This document shows, piece after piece, positions 10,240 to 21,759 of a stretch of 64,000 bases of DNA (position 1 is its first letter; every line of letters starts with the position of its first letter). The notes below the pieces were generated by a model. The model had not been told where the DNA came from. It searched no databases and was given only the letters and a program-made list of their open reading frames with translations. The DNA comes from Prunus persica. Lineage: Eukaryota; Streptophyta; Magnoliopsida; Rosales; Rosaceae. The DNA lies in contig NC_034009.1 in assembly GCF_000346465.2 (NCBI RefSeq), positions 4,983,269 through 5,047,268 on the forward strand, read 5' to 3'. Made by a program: the position numbers and the translations under genes.

Positions 10240-10380
10240 TTTCTTTTTCTTTTTTTTAATACAAGCAATAGTCTAAAATAAAATGGGAGGGGGATTCTCA
10301 CACACACTACCATGATGTCATGGGACTTGAACGTCTGCAAATTAAGGTCATTTTCCACTTAGCTGACTCCGTTGACTTGT
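10240..10380 (-). repeat. SINE-like repeat, reverse orientation
   Basis: Read on the minus strand it has a tRNA-like box B region, a run resembling GTGTGTGAGAATCCCCCTCCC and an A-rich tail (TTGTATTAAAAAA). The same consensus appears at 12074-12235 and 24005-24110 and, forward, at about 62105-62235. Confidence 0.5.
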
Positions 10381-10425
10381 GTATCATCTTTCTACTAGAG
10401 AGAATCCGTCAATACAACTAGGTCC

Positions 10426-10690
10426 ATCTTCGAGAGACTCTTCGAGTCAAGGCCATATAGAACCCCGAATCCAATGCTTATCACGCAATTGGACTTGTAG
10501 CAAGAGCCACACTCAGCAACACCTGCAGGCTTTTGGATTAAGCTTAAAACTCTTTGCATAATTGCGTGAACCATTTGACTGTTTGCTTTTTAAATTTCTA
10601 AAAGTCACTCTGGGTTGATATCTTTAGCAGCAATTCTCCAGCCTCCAGTTTGATCTTTCTAAAGTGCAGAATTTTATGCTAGGGATCCAT
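10426..10690 (+). pseudogene. Third SDE3-like 3' end fragment
   Basis: 10426-10540 closely matches the end of copy 1 (9607-9705): CGAGAGACT, the PYR..NPMLITQLD codons, a TAG stop and CAAGAGCCACACTCAGCAAC. Around 10625-10675 the 3' flank (AATTCTCCAGCCTC) also repeats. Nothing of the upstream gene remains. This indicates a third tandem copy that was mostly lost, or a local partial duplication. Confidence 0.75.
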
Positions 10691-10778
10691 TTGGAAAATT
10701 TTCTTATAAGTAGCCTCTAAAGGAAGTGATGTGTTGGCCCTTTAAGAACTCTCAAAAGTTTGCTTCTTCCCTTTTAAA

Positions 10779-11355
10779 TAGTCTAGCCTAGTGGCTATAC
10801 TGTTTTCACACGTGGGTCCCCTTTTTTAACTAAATAGTATCGCCGAGCGGCTATAATCTCGGGCATTTTCTAAAATTGTATAGCCGCGCCCCTATAATCA
10901 GGTTTTTTTATATAAAAATTGGTATAGCCGTTCGGCTTTACTATGATAATTGTTTTCCAAAAATTAGTATCGTCGGGCGGCTATACTTGTTTTGACACGT
11001 GGGCACCTAAGCGCTAGGAGGGTCTATTTTTCCACTAAACATCGTATAGCCGCGTGGCTATACTACAGATATTTTTTCTCTTTTTTTTACGTATAGCCAG
11101 GCGGCCATACTACGGTATTTCTTTTTTAAAAATAGTATAGCCGATCGGCTAAACTGTTTTGACACGTGGGTCCCCCTTTGTTGTTACTATACTCGGGTAT
11201 TTTTTAGTTTTTAAAAAATAGTATAGCCACACGTCGGCACCTAAGCGCTAGGCGGGTCCCTTTTTTTCTCTGCACGTATTTTACCCAATAGTATAGCCGC
11301 GCGGCTATACTGGAGTATTTTTTTTTAAAATAGTATAGCCGCTCGGCCATACTGG
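10779..11355. repeat. Array of GTATAGCC...GGCTATAC palindromes
   Basis: About ten 22-nt near-palindromes of the form AGTATAGCCGnnCGGCTATACT occur, e.g. near 10779, 10836, 10921, 10966, 11043, 11090, 11133 and 11332. The copy at 11290-11311 is a perfect palindrome. Between them recur CACGTGGGTCCCC/CACGTGGGCACC, CTAAGCGCTAGG and T-runs. I cannot assign it to a known family. Confidence 0.75.
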
Positions 11356-12590
11356 TTTTCACACGCGCGCCTCTAAATAGAACAGAGTACACATGGGATC
11401 AAATTTTATCCTCGAGAGAAGAGAGTACTCATGACTCACTCTTCCATTTCTGACCAAGTTATTATCTTCCCCTCTAAGCATGAGAGAAATGAAATGGCCT
11501 GCAATCAAGAAACAAAACCGGAGTTGTTGGAACACCGTGTGAAGTTAGTCAAATAAGTTAGACTTGGAGTGCAGTTAAAGAACTAAACACATCCTTGTAG
11601 GTGCTTCATCTCAGATTTTTAGACAAGCTCATTATAATTTCATCTCAGTTTGCAGGTTGAATCCAACTAAAACTTAGCAGAAGAATGATGGCTGCCTGCA
11701 AGCCCCAAAGCTACCCAGAATAAAAACCCATAAGGGCAATAATGTAAATCAACTAAAGGCAAAGTCAAAACCCACTAATTAATTCGGAGTTTGACAAGGG
11801 ATTAAACTAAACAAGTACCTCATCGAAGATACCATATCATGGGCATGGACATGAATAAGGTTCTTTTTTTTTTAGTAGAAGCTATGGAGGGAGGAGGGGG
11901 GTGGGGGTGTAACGTGTACACACAAACATTCTTGGATGTCTGAGATTTTTGAACATCTGTCCACAAGATTTGAAGTAAAAGAGGTCAACCAACTGAGCCA
12001 TACTCTACTAGCATGAATAAAATTCTTTTAGGAATGTTAGAGAGATCACATTATTGTACAACACTATATACCATTTTTTTTAAATACAAGTAATCGCCTA
12101 AACTACAAGGAGGAGGGGGTTTCTCACATACACACACTATCAATGTGTCATAGGAATTTGAACTTGAGACCACTAGTTTATAAGTTAAGACTCTTTTTCA
12201 CTGGGCTATATCTTGTTGGATGTACCATCTTTTCAATAGAGATAAGATCCACGAGTACAACTAGCTCCCAACTTATGACAACAACAAAAAAAACTAAGTC
12301 TCATCTATGTTATAGATGTGATAATAAAATAACGTTGTCTTCTTAGCATTTTTCTGTATTTTTTCTACCTAAAATAATCGTAGATGTTTTTTTATATTTC
12401 TTCTATCTAAAATAATAATATGTTTTTTTTAATACAAACGATAATTTATTACAAATAAAGAAAATTTTTCACATCCATAATATCGTAATGTCACGAGAAT
12501 TCCAACTTAAGTCCACACCTCTAGGGTCATGTTAACAAAAAAAGTCGGTGAATGTGCTATTTCTGTCTCTCTGGCACCACTTTTAAAATG
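11356..12590. other. Spacer between SDE3-like copies
   Basis: No coding frame is supported. It holds SINE-like reverse copies at about 12074-12235 and 12425-12540 (same CTCACA/box-B pattern as 10240-10380), a T-run with G-rich tract near 11867-11910, and otherwise unremarkable AT-rich sequence. Confidence 0.5.
12074..12235 (-). repeat. SINE-like repeat, reverse orientation
   Basis: The minus strand shows an A-tail end (TTGTATTTAAAAAA-like), the GTGTGTATGTGAGAAACCCCC segment and a box-B-like GGTCTCAAGTTCAAATTCC, as in the other dispersed copies. A more degraded relative follows at 12425-12540. Confidence 0.5.
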
Positions 12591-14159
12591 TCGAATTGTT
12601 TGTTTAAATTTTTAATTGCTTAGTTTAATACCCTCCTTGATCCTTATCTAGGTGGGCCCCTTTTGCTGATTTGGCAAGACCCGGTTAGGGGTGGGGCTGG
12701 TGAGCGTGTACATTATTATGGAAGAATCTTCAGTCTTCAGACTTTTCAACTTTCCAAAACCAAAAGGAAAGCGACGTTGAGTCGTCGGCTGGTCAACACT
12801 CAGCAACAAGCTCAGCTGCTGCTGCATTGCATTCGGTAAACTTTCTTCCTCTTCTCGATTCATTTGCATGTAACATTGCAACTCATAGAACAGATGATCT
12901 TTGTCTCCGGTCCCAACTTTTCATTTTGCATCTTTGAATTAATAATTTTATTTTTTAATATGTCTAATTAATCCTCTGCCTCGGTTTGCTCATTTCAAAT
13001 ATTAATCTCTGTTCTAGAACTTGTTGAATGAGTCTCATACTTTAGACCCTGCAATGGGGTCTTCTCGTTCTCAAATGGTCGTTGGGTTTCTGTGTTTTGT
13101 TCACAGAAAGAAGAAAAGCATGTCATTTTTTCGTAAACTCTTGAAAGGGCTTCTTGGTGGTGAAGATGAGCATGAATGTTATTATGGTGAAGATGTGCCT
13201 GAATTTTATTATGGTTGTTACAATCAGCTTCCCGAATTACACTATCGTGATTATCGTTACGATAATTCCCACAGATACCTCTTGCCACCCCCTAAACCCC
13301 CATCAACTCCATCTAAACCAGTCCTGTCTCCCTTTAATCCACCCTTCATCTTCCCCTAAACCTCCTACATTGTGTAGAAAACCGCAATCTTCTTCCCTCG
13401 ATACATCTTCGTCATCTCCTAAATTCGTAACGTCTTTATCTAAAGTACAACAATGGTCTTGTGGTTATGCATTTTCAACATTCCTTAAGCCTCCAACATC
13501 TTCATCTAAGCTGCCCCCATCACCTGTTTTTTACTCCATCTTCATCATCCCTTCAACCACCAACACCTTCATCCACATCATCTCCGTTTTCTACTCAACT
13601 ATCTACTCACTCCTCTAAGCCACTTCGGGCTTCATTATTTAGGCCACGTCCTTCTTCATCTAAGCCACATCCATTATCCCCAAAACCTCCAACATCGTCT
13701 TCAAGACCATCTCCATCTTCCCCTAATAGAACTCCATTTTCCTCTGGACCACCCTTTTCTTCAGATAAGCTCCCTCCAATCTTTAAGACATTTCTATCCC
13801 CCGCCTCCTCAAATGAAATAAATTAATAGGGGAAGAAAAATTATGTATGGGTTGACAAGGGTTCATTACCTATATTCATGATTCCTGGCGATATCAAAGA
13901 TTTGATCAAGAATGACATTGTGCCTAAAGTTCTTAACCAGCCTCTGTCTCTCACGACATACAAGGATTACTTTGCTGTTCTGTTATATGCTGAAGAGTTC
14001 TACTTTGAGGTATGCATGAATATTTCTCTTTTGTAATGCCTTCTCCTGTTAACTAGTTAGTTGACCGATATCAAACTATTTACATAAATACGTTTGTAAA
14101 GCACTTCTCTAAGTTTCAATTTTTGAAAGATGCGAGGATATTATCTGCTAATGAAATCT

Positions 14160-14880
14160 TGCTTGTATGGTCTGTACTCTGGATTAGCTTAGCTCAGATG
14201 GTTCATTGACATTTAAACTACGTATCTCCAACCTTTACGCATATTTACTTGAAGAAAAAGTAAAAAAGCAAAGTGATAACTATTAGCTTGAGATGCACTG
14301 CTGCTCCTTTCTTAACAACTCAAACTTTTAAGGTCTCGTGGTTGTCTAACATGGTATCCGAGCTTTGATTGCAGGTGGTCGTGAATCGAAACACTCCAAT
14401 CCCTCATTTCTACTTCTTTAATAGTTTGCAGGGTGGGGCTGCACTTTTATGTTTCTCTCTCTCTCTCTCTACACGAGAGGGAGGAGGGTGTTATCTCGAT
14501 ATGCATTGTTAGCTAATTTCCTAATAGCTTTAGCTTTAGCTTGATATTCTGTTTAATCAGAATAGAAGTAGAGGTGTCTGAAAGATTCTTGGAAACGTTT
14601 CTTTTCCACATGGAGACAAGGACCCAAGCAACTTGGAAACTATTGCAACTGAATATTGATGACACAATATCAAAACAACTATCCAAAAAGACAAAATATT
14701 ATTTGGAAATTTTGCATATATTAAATGTGGTAGATTTGAGGTTTAGATAACTTGCACCTGTTAGATATCCAATTGTAGCAAATCAAAATTGAAGACAGAT
14801 AATTTTAGAATCTGTTTAAACAAAATACAGGCATAGTTTTAGTTGCAATCAGCTTTGTGCTTAAGAGCCTTTTCTCCTAT
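14160..14880. mobile_element. Insertion in the pseudogene intron with a retrotransposon-like PBS
   Basis: Intron 1 of copy 2 is about 980 nt against 489 in copy 1; the extra sequence lies here. It contains TGGTATCCGAGC at 14352-14363, one base from the common plant LTR-element primer site TGGTATCAGAGC, preceded by TCTAACA as at an LTR end, and a short CT microsatellite at about 14455-14470. It is probably an old LTR-element fragment; no proteins are recognisable. Confidence 0.4.
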
Positions 14881-15196
14881 GACTGGTGGTATGAATGATG
14901 GGTTATAGAATGTTGTGATAGATAGAACAATTTTATCTCCTCAATCCTTCATGCTGGCTTTGAAGAAAAACTTATGTTGTTATTTTGAATCAGAAATGGC
15001 CTCATTTCGATTTGGAGAATGTGACATTGGCGTTGCATGAAGCAGCAATTCACAAAAACCAGATAAGGAAGAGAAAACCTTTGTAGCTTTTGAGATGGAT
15101 TTTTTTTCCTGAGAATCGCCCATTCCTTTTATCGAGGGACTTAGTCTATGCGTGACCATCAGGTAAAAATGTAGTGCAGTTTCAGGTAAGCTCTCA

Positions 15197-15412
15197 ACAT
15201 CCATCAACATACGCTTACATGTTAAAATTATCAACATTATTATAATGATCTTACATGTTGTCAGGAGCAGTCTTGTAAGTTGTAAGCGTATGTTGATGGA
15301 TGTCAGCGTATCGAGGAGCAGTCTTTGATCGAGGGGCTTTATATATCGAGGGGATGTAAGCTTATCAACATCCATCAACAACACGTTGTCAGGAGCAGTC
15401 TTGTAAGTTGTA
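15197..15412. repeat. Local fold-back rearrangement in the pseudogene
   Basis: A 23-bp perfect inverted repeat (15197-15219 with 15281-15303) and a 28-bp direct repeat (15257-15284 and 15385-15412, starting GTTGTCAGGAGCAG) occupy the intron 2/exon 3 junction. Copy 1 has only one version of this stretch, so about 128 bp was added here by local copying. Confidence 0.8.
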
Positions 15413-16315
15413 CCAGTTGAATTTGAAGATGACTTCTACGTTCATCATGATTCGACTCAAAAATATGATGTCAGCTTCTCATTCAATAGAGTCTGTTTGA
15501 AACGAGCTTACCAAGCAGTTCAATATGCATCAGATGCTTTGTTTCGGAACTTCCTCTTTCCCGATTGTATTTCCCGTACAAGCATTCCAACTGCATGAGC
15601 GCTGCTCTCTGCCTGTCATAAACTTGATGCTGATCAATTATCTGCAGTTCGCCATATTTTAAGCATTCAGGGCTCACCACCTTACTTGGTGGCTGGCCAG
15701 CTATGTGTCGAAAGAAATGCTTTTTGGCCATCCAAAACTGGAGTGGTTGTTTGTGAAGCAGTGCACCAGTTATGTCAAATGTCAACAGAAAATAGGATTC
15801 TTATACGTGCTCATAATAACCACTGTTGTGATGTGCTCATGAGGAGCTTGTTGAAAGTGATTCCAGAGTCAGATATGTTTCGAGCCAATGCTGCATTCCG
15901 TGAGATAGATGGGGTACCTGAAGACATCCTCCCATCATGCCTTTACAAAGAGCCTTATTTCTCTTGTCCTCCAACTGAGGAGCTTAAAAAATTCAGGGTG
16001 ATTTTCTCGACTTTCACGAGTAGCTTTCGGCTACATGACGAAGGCCTAAATGCAGGACATTTCAGTCATATTTTTCTGGTGGATGCTTCGTCTGCTATCG
16101 AGCCAGAAACAGTAGTGGCCCTGACTTTTGCTGACAAGAATACTACTGTTATAGTTACTGGTGAACGAGGAAACCGTTCACATTGGGTTCGAGCTGACAT
16201 TGCAAGGGAAAAGGGGCTGAAGATTTCATTGCCATATAGAAGCCTCAATCCAATGTTCATCACGCAACTGGATCTGCATAGCAAGAGTCGGACAACATCC
16301 AAAGGCTATAACTAG

Positions 16316-18014
16316 AACATTCTAAGTTAGTTTGCCATTTGCCATCAAATGTATATATTTTCATACTCTTGAGGTTCTGCAGATGATATCTCATTTGGTA
16401 AGCTTAAAACCATTTTCTTAAATGCCATGGTTTTTGAAATAAGCCATTGCTGTGGCTTCGTCCCTTTCAATACGATATTTGCATGACCCATTTGACTGTT
16501 TGCTTTTAAAATTTCTTGGTTCTCTTTTAGGGTAGCGAAGTGTGATGTTTGGTGGCTCTACAGATTGTTGTTACTTCCAACTGTTCTTCAACTTGGATAA
16601 ATTTTGATTCCAGAGCATTCTTTCCAGAATTTGGGGAGTGCAGTTGAAGAACCTGTTGCAACTTAGCAGACCCAACTTTAAGGAAAATCCTCGTCTCAAC
16701 TAAACATTTCTCTGCAGATAGAAGTTATGTTTCGATTCCAAACGACAAGCCTTTCTCCCCCAGTAAAGATAAGTAATAGTATTTTCTATTTTTCAGTTAA
16801 ACTCAACAGCTGAAATCTGGTGAAATTTGAAACAAGCAAATTGCAAGTATCAAGCACTTCTGCCTTGCTACATCACACAGCATTAGGGTTTCAATATGAT
16901 GGATCACTTTGATTTTATTATCAGACGGAAGCATCGGTTCCGAAAATCTAATTGAACAGCACACCATGAAAACCAGTACTTCAACGTGAACTTTGACTTC
17001 AATATATATTAACAAACATTAACAAAAACCATCTAACCCCATGTTGTAGGAGATAACTTGCTTCAAGTTTGCTTGCATAATTGACCCGACTTCATCCAAC
17101 ATGCTTTTTTCTTTTTACAGGCAACAAACCTGCATGTTAAAATCAAGAAAATTGTTATCAGAAGAGTGTAGCAAAACAATGAAAAGAACAATCTTAGTGT
17201 CACGAAAATTATTCAGCTCCCACACTGAATGAACTACAGTTGCCACACACACCAAGTATCAGAAAACTGATTCAGATGGGAGTGGTATTGGCCATCCAAC
17301 AGTAGGAAAGTGCAGCAAAAACGGAAAGTTGCTGCCAAGGGGGAGAAGTCGAACCCCTGTTCAAGTCTAGGAGAATACCATTGCCCAGAAAAATGTTATG
17401 CATAAGTCGAGAGAATTTGTAAAATGACCCATCACCAACCCTAGCAGGAATACAATGCAAACTCAGCTCAACCCAATTCTATGCCTTAAAATGTCATGAT
17501 GGGATATGAAACACAAATTAAGATCAATTGGGATTATTGACAAATAGAACGAGAATTGGAATAAATATTTTCATAGAATTAAACTTCTGGGAAAGCCATT
17601 CCAATTACAACAGCAAAACCTTCAACTAAAACCCTAATTCCTCTTCTTCTTCTTCTTCTTCTTCTTCTTCTTCTTCATTCTCTCTCCTCCTCCTCCAACA
17701 AAACCCCCCAAATCCTAAAACAATTTGAACCCTAAAAAACCCTAATTTGAATACATTGCTTCAAATTCACAAATTTGCACAAACCCCTTATTCTTCTTCT
17801 TCCAGCCAGCCAAAGCTAGTTAAATTCTAACCTTAAAAATCAACTACAAGAAATTTAATCAAAATCAAAAGAACTTCAACTCCCTCACTTCTCCCCTAAA
17901 ACACACAACAAAAAAGGCAAAACAGAGACATACACATATTTATATATACCAACAAAGCACACCACCACCAGCACGAACCAACCACCAGAAACCGACGGTC
18001 TATAATCCGGGTCT
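16316..18014. other. 3' flank of SDE3-like copy 2 and TCP downstream region
   Basis: 16316-17150 repeats parts of the copy 1 flank. A TTC/CTT microsatellite lies at 17641-17676. No protein-coding frame is supported between the pseudogene and the TCP stop codon. 17500-18014 is probably the 3' UTR and downstream sequence of the TCP gene. Confidence 0.5.
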
Positions 18015-18860
18015 TCAACGCGGGTTGTCTTCTCTCCGACCAGAATTCCCGTGCCCGCCCGACAAAGAAGCCAACAAATTGAGATGTCCTGGAAGGTAAT
18101 TTCCCACTCTGGCCGCGGAGGCCTCGCCCATCGGCTGTTGCTGTAAGAACAACGAATGCTGTTGCTGCTGATGCTGCTGGTGTTGCTGGTGGGAAACTGC
18201 CGACTGGGCCATCATCTCCGGCGGCGGGGTGGCAGCGAAGCTCCAGACCTGCCCGAAGTGCGGGGCCCAGAAGCCGCCAGGACCCCCCGCGGTGGGGCCA
18301 AGCATGGAGGCCATGGAGTGGCCGACGACGGAGACGGCTCCGTCGTTGGCGTGGTCGGAGGGGTCCTTGGCGTCGTGGCTGTGGTTGTGGTTGCCGTTGT
18401 CGTCGTCGTGGGCCCCGCGGACGCGCTTGCCTAGTATGAAGGGGGTGGGGCCGCCGAGGAGGTGAGGCTTATGGTCGGAGGTGGTGGTGGAAGAGGGGGC
18501 GGAGGAGGGGGCGCCGCCGCGGAGGGAGACGGAGACGGTGGAGAAGGAGGCGGGGGTGGTGCCAGTTCCGGTGGCAGCGATGATTGAGGGCTCGGCCTGG
18601 CGGAGGAGCCACTCGATGGTCTGGCCGTCGGACTTGTGGCCGAGCTCACGTGTGAGCTGGAACACACGTGCGGCGCATATGATGGGCATGCGGATGCGGC
18701 GGCCTCGCCCGTCGACCTTGCTGTGGCGGTCCTTCGAAGGCGGCTTCTTCACGGACAAGACGCCGTTACTAGACGGCCTCTGCGACGCCTGCTGCTCCAC
18801 CATCCCTCCTCCTCCGCCGCCGTTAGTGAGCTCGTTATTGGGCGCTTCGGAATTAGACAT
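18015..18860 (-). CDS. Class I TCP transcription factor, TCP7/TCP21-like
   Basis: A single 281-aa exon. Residues about 38-95 form the TCP domain ([19 protein letters not shown], then [20 protein letters not shown] and [13 protein letters not shown]), a non-canonical basic helix-loop-helix with the class I spacing. [16 protein letters not shown] and the C-terminal [20 protein letters not shown] block mark the TCP7/TCP21 (CHE) clade; the [11 protein letters not shown] linker and PPEMM motif lean to TCP21, the DHKPHLLGG stretch to TCP7. Such proteins bind GTGGGnCC-type sites in the nucleus to control growth and clock genes. A Gln/His-rich run lies near residue 225. ATG 18860 is the first in frame. 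Upstream (minus strand) is a CT-rich 5' leader. GC content is far higher than the surroundings, usual for class I TCP genes. Confidence 0.93.
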   Translation of the reverse strand: MSNSEAPNNELTNGGGGGGMVEQQASQRPSSNGVLSVKKPPSKDRHSKVDGRGRRIRMPIICAARVFQLTRELGHKSDGQTIEWLLRQAEPSIIAATGTGTTPASFSTVSVSLRGGAPSSAPSSTTTSDHKPHLLGGPTPFILGKRVRGAHDDDNGNHNHSHDAKDPSDHANDGAVSVVGHSMASMLGPTAGGPGGFWAPHFGQVWSFAATPPPEMMAQSAVSHQQHQQHQQQQHSLFLQQQPMGEASAARVGNYLPGHLNLLASLSGGHGNSGRREDNPR

Positions 18861-18937
18861 GGAAGAAATTGACGGTATTTAGCTGGGTTTATGGTACACA
18901 CAGACTGTGTACGTTTTGTTTGCTTGGTGTGGAAATT

Positions 18938-18940
<3 letters not shown>

Positions 18941-18968
<28 letters not shown>
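18941..18968. repeat. GA/CT microsatellite in the TCP 5' leader
   Basis: An uninterrupted GA run on the plus strand (CT in the direction of TCP transcription), about 80 bp upstream of the TCP start codon. A shorter GA tract lies near 19006-19022. CT-rich leaders are common in plant genes. Confidence 0.85.
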
Positions 18969-18971
<3 letters not shown>

Positions 18972-19199
18972 GACCTGTTTGAGTTATGGAGGTTTTTGGG
19001 GGAAGAGAGAGAGAGAGGGAGGGAGGTGAGGGGGCTGGGCTGAGGGAAACAGAGCTCTCTCTAATGATTGAGCTTCCAGACAGGAGCTGGTGGAGACAGA
19101 GGAGGGCACATGGGGTGGTGGCCCCCACTCCATACAAGCATTCTTCACCTTCACACTTCTTCCTCACTGTGTGAAACACGCGCAACCCCGAAACAAAAC

Positions 19200-20847
19200 A
19201 AAACAATTTAAATATTTTTATTTAAACATATAATTTTGCCTGATCAGTCAACAATTGGTCAAAATTGGATTTTTCAGCTGGTTAGTAAAATCATGAGCCT
19301 TAAGCCTTGATATTCAAGCGAGGGCATCGTGTCGGGTGGCGGGGGGTTTATGAAACGGCGACGTAGAGGTTCTTCTCCTCGTCTTGGCGTGAGGACGGTG
19401 GGTGATTTGGCTGTGGGGTGATGACGTTGTTTTTGTGTTCAAGTCTCTCTGCCGCTGCTCTGATTTGCTGAGTACTTGCTACTTTAATTTTTCCTCAGTT
19501 CATTTCAAATTTGCAAGTAATAAGGAAGACCATAGTAGCAACAGTAATGAATCCCCTACACCTAGCTCCATTTAATACTACCATATCTATATATTACTCA
19601 TACTTACAACGTGGGTCCATAAAAATTAATGCACACAGTATTAATGCAAAAGGATTGTTTCCCCTTTCCAAAACTATGGCATCAAAATCTTTCTTCATTC
19701 CGTAAATATGAGTTAGGTTAGTTAATCAAAACTAATGCATCCATTCTTTTGCACTAAAGTTGGAATTCATTTTTCTTATATTAGAATGTTATCGTTGTCA
19801 AAAAATAATAATTTATTTGTTCATTCCATCGATTTGTATACTACTAAATACATTATTGTGAAAAGAAAAAAAAACACCAACGAAATTGTCAAATTACATA
19901 TATTATACTTGAAAAAATTTGAGTATATTTCTGTGAAAAATAAGAATAAATAAAATATATTGTGGATGATATGGAAACTCAAGTCACAAATCGTCCTGCA
20001 TGTAGCTCAATAACACTTTAGGGAGAAGGTGACATATATGCTGGCTGATGAGATACAAGCATACCATGGCCTTGCAATAAATCAAAGGAAAATGAGCCCC
20101 ACCGCACATACTTTCTACTTTCTATTTCTAGTCCATTTTCTAACTAACCCCACCTACAACAAATCAATATATAATCAACCCTCTCCTTTTCCTCTTCTTT
20201 TTTTCTTTTTTTTTAGGATCCTTTTTTATTGAGAGGTCCCGATAACATATTAAACTCACATACACTATACGGATGCTAAGACTCGAAACCAAAACCTTTC
20301 AATTTCTTCTTTTTTTCTTTTTCCCTTGACCTTTGAATTTTGTAGGAAAACTCCGCGCCTTCTTTAAAAATAGCCCACCTTCTACACAATAGCAAATGCT
20401 TAATCAGTGCTCACCCTATTTTATTATATTCAAACTCTAATAAATTCAAAGAATTTGGTTTCTAGATAGATTGACCAGTTTCCTTGATGAAAAGCCTGAA
20501 TTTTATGGCATACTTTTTTCTTTTCTTTTTTTTAAATTAAAAAAATTTTAGAAATAGGGATACATTGCATTGGGGAGGGAGCAGTATTCCTGGAATTCGA
20601 ACAGGTAACCAGGGGAAAGGGGGAGGGACCTCACCACTAAGGTAAACCCCTCGATCATGGCACACTCACTTAGTTCCATTAGTCAGCCGACATTTTTAAT
20701 GATTGGTTCAAATCTAAAAGCCTCAGCTGGATTTAGCTTGTAAACAATCATTAATCAAGCTTCCTACCCTACTAATCCACATATATCAATAACAACCAAC
20801 AAGTATATAACCTCTAAGCCAATAACCCATCTATTATTAGACCATAA
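19200..20847. other. AT-rich spacer upstream of TCP
   Basis: No supportable genes. Degenerate reverse SINE-like segments are suggested near 20205-20300 and 20520-20660 (T-run, then box-B-like GAATTCGAAC, then CCACCACTAAGG-like sequence). The first several hundred bp probably include TCP promoter sequence. Confidence 0.4.
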
Positions 20848-20855
20848 GTTGCCAA

Positions 20856-21751
20856 TAGGGGTGGGCACGGTCCGGATTGGTTCGGTTTTACTCTCAAACC
20901 ACAGCTGAACCAATAAGAAAATAACGGTCCGGTTTGGTTCGGATTAGTCTAAAATCATAATGGAAACCGAACCAATCCAAACCACTTGTAATCGGTTTGG
21001 TTCGGATTGGTTCGGCCGGTTTGTGCCTAACACAAAACCATGCATTTTTCAACTTGCTCTTACATTATAATGCTAACATTTTGCCATTATATCATTCCAT
21101 TCCATTCCATCAAAGGCTAATACAACATCATTCCATTTATTCAAAGGTTGTCCAATGTCTAGCATACATCTAAGTTCACAATTTCCATCAAAACAAACAT
21201 ATACAAAATTTGCATTAACCAAGTAGCATTAAATTTACTCATTGCATTCATCACAATACAAACAAATGAAAAGCTTTTATCACAGAGAGGTAAATACTTT
21301 TATCACAGAGGTGGAGTTTGAATGCGTATGAAATTATGAAATGGACCCATTAATTAAGATTGATAGAGTAAGAAGAGCCACACAACACAAAGAGCAAACA
21401 CACATAGTAGAGATAGAAATAGAGGGAAATACAAGCACACACAAATAACTGGGATATGCAAATTAGAAGATCAAAACGTGCACCAACATTCAGATACGCG
21501 GACTCACAAAACGCACACAAACATTGCCACATGTAAACTAAATTAAATAAATAATAAATTGATTTATAATCGGTCCGGTTCGGTTTAGGACAGTTTTTAA
21601 AACTCTCAAACCACAGCTGAACCAAATCAAACCGGTTCGGTTCGGTTTTTCAAAATGTTGACTTTTTCTTTGGTCAAAACCAAACCAAACCAATCCAATA
21701 TAATCGGTTCGGCCGGATTGACCGGATCGGCCGGATTGATGCCCACCCCTA
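20856..21751. mobile_element. Non-autonomous hAT-type element (MITE-like), 896 bp
   Basis: Terminal inverted repeats TAGGGGTGGGCA and TGCCCACCCCTA are flanked by a perfect 8-bp direct repeat GTTGCCAA (20848-20855 and 21752-21759). An 8-bp duplication is the hAT hallmark. The subterminal regions are packed with CGGTTCGGTT-type motifs in both orientations. There is no transposase frame; the short frames inside are not protein-like. Confidence 0.9.
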
Positions 21752-21759
21752 GTTGCCAA

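Larger units (their letters stand above)
13120..16315 (+). pseudogene. SDE3-like RNA helicase pseudogene (copy 2)
   Basis: Start MSFFRKLLKGLLGGEDE (ATG at 13120) follows a conserved UTR acceptor. An acidic, Tyr-rich segment absent from copy 1 comes next. The Ser/Pro tract shifts frame near 13335 and again later, and a stop appears at about 13825 where copy 1 stays open. The KDYF..LLYAEEFY exon end, donor near 14010, an enlarged intron (to about 14993), a frameshifted exon 2 and exon 3 follow. Exon 3 is open from 15686, again with a degenerate P-loop (AGQLCVERNAF) and VDASSAIEPE, ending ITQLDLHSKS... at 16315. The family is SF1 RNA helicase of RNA silencing; this copy cannot encode it. Confidence 0.85.

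Noticed and set aside
11204..11392. 62-codon minus-strand frame rich in Tyr/Arg
   Set aside because: It is a translation of the GTATAGCC palindrome array.
18481..18882. Plus-strand frames across the TCP gene
   Set aside because: GC-rich antisense shadows; the minus strand encodes the TCP domain.
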